Assembly (NCBI GenBank): GCA_030627005.1
Contig: DAOUSW010000184.1
Coordinates: forward strand, 1-5,310
Reading direction: 5' to 3'
DNA length: 5,310 nt
Source: MTP4 sp9310u
Lineage (GTDB): Archaea > Halobacteriota > Methanosarcinia > Methanosarcinales > Methanosarcinaceae
A program made the translations under genes and the position numbers. A model generated the notes under the pieces. That model saw only the letters and a list, made by a program, of their open reading frames with translations, was not told the origin of the DNA and made no database searches. This document shows, one piece after another, positions 5,164 through 5,310 of the stretch (the first letter of the stretch is position 1; every line of letters begins with the position of its first letter).

Positions 5164-5310
5164 GCTTCCTTCCCTTTCCGGAAAAAAGGTAATTAGAGCC
5201 CTGAGCAAGCTGGGATTTGTTGTCGTCAGGCAGAGAGGAAGCCATGTTGTGCTTCAAAAGGGTGCAGATATGGTAACCGTACCTATGCACGATCCTGTCA
5301 AAAAATCCAC
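5147..5310 (+). CDS. hicA: HicA-family mRNA interferase toxin, 5' part (runs off right edge)
   Basis: The first 54 codons and two bases of the HicA toxin, cut by the window end. ATG at 5147 lies inside hicB in another frame and gives MYQLPKLPSLSGKKVIRALS, the usual HicA opening with LSGK-VIRAL; TTG at 5156 is a less likely alternative. It includes the catalytic histidine at residue 33 in RGSH. From 5187 onward the bases are identical to window positions 1-124, where the same frame continues to a stop at 183-185. The two parts together give a 74-residue toxin of normal length. The antitoxin-before-toxin order is common in HicBA of this kind and lets the antitoxin be made first. Confidence 0.9.
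   Translation, partial: MYQLPKLPSLSGKKVIRALSKLGFVVVRQRGSHVVLQKGADMVTVPMHDPVKKS
5187..5310 (+). repeat. 124-bp terminal direct repeat, right copy
   Basis: Identical to window bases 1-124, in the same orientation and the same hicA reading phase. Nothing upstream of 5187 can be compared because the left copy begins at the window edge. The repeat period is 5,186 bp. Confidence 0.9.

Noticed and set aside
4742..5208. Plus frame 4742-4939 and minus frame 4948-5208
   Set aside because: The first is low-complexity purine-rich repeat sequence; the second is antisense to hicB.

Overview
The window looks like archaeal DNA of a Methanosarcina-like methanogen. The grounds are moderate GC genes set in AT-rich spacers, TATA-like boxes without clear Shine-Dalgarno sites, a short single-domain HicB, and long dispersed intergenic repeats. 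This is an impression from sequence style, not a database result.

Layout: 1-185 is the 3' part of a hicA toxin gene. Positions 211-790 hold repeat DNA: a shortened unit, a full unit, and a further copy of the boundary motif. Positions 865-4168 hold three genes on the minus strand, read from high to low coordinates: an SMC/ABC-type AAA ATPase, an HNH endonuclease that overlaps it by 4 nt, and a 5'-truncated AlbA/RecG-like ATP-binding protein gene. Positions 4169-4517 are an unassigned spacer with four 11-bp tandem repeats. Positions 4518-4871 are another full repeat unit plus boundary motif. Positions 4957-5310 are hicB followed by the 5' part of hicA.

The first 124 bases are identical to the last 124 and fall in the same phase of hicA. 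Joining the ends rebuilds a complete 74-codon hicA behind hicB. The sequence therefore behaves as a closed 5,186-bp unit: a small circle, a tandem duplication, or an assembly loop. No replication or transposase gene is visible in it.

Functionally it is a small defence and stability region. The ATPase-HNH pair resembles Septu (PtuAB) and the effector pair of some retrons, but no reverse transcriptase is present. HicBA is a type II toxin-antitoxin system. Direct copies of the intergenic repeat flank the ATPase-HNH operon, which would allow loss or amplification by homologous recombination. The repeats can fold into nested hairpins in which differences between copies keep pairing through G-U wobbles on the plus strand, so they may encode or derive from a structured RNA.
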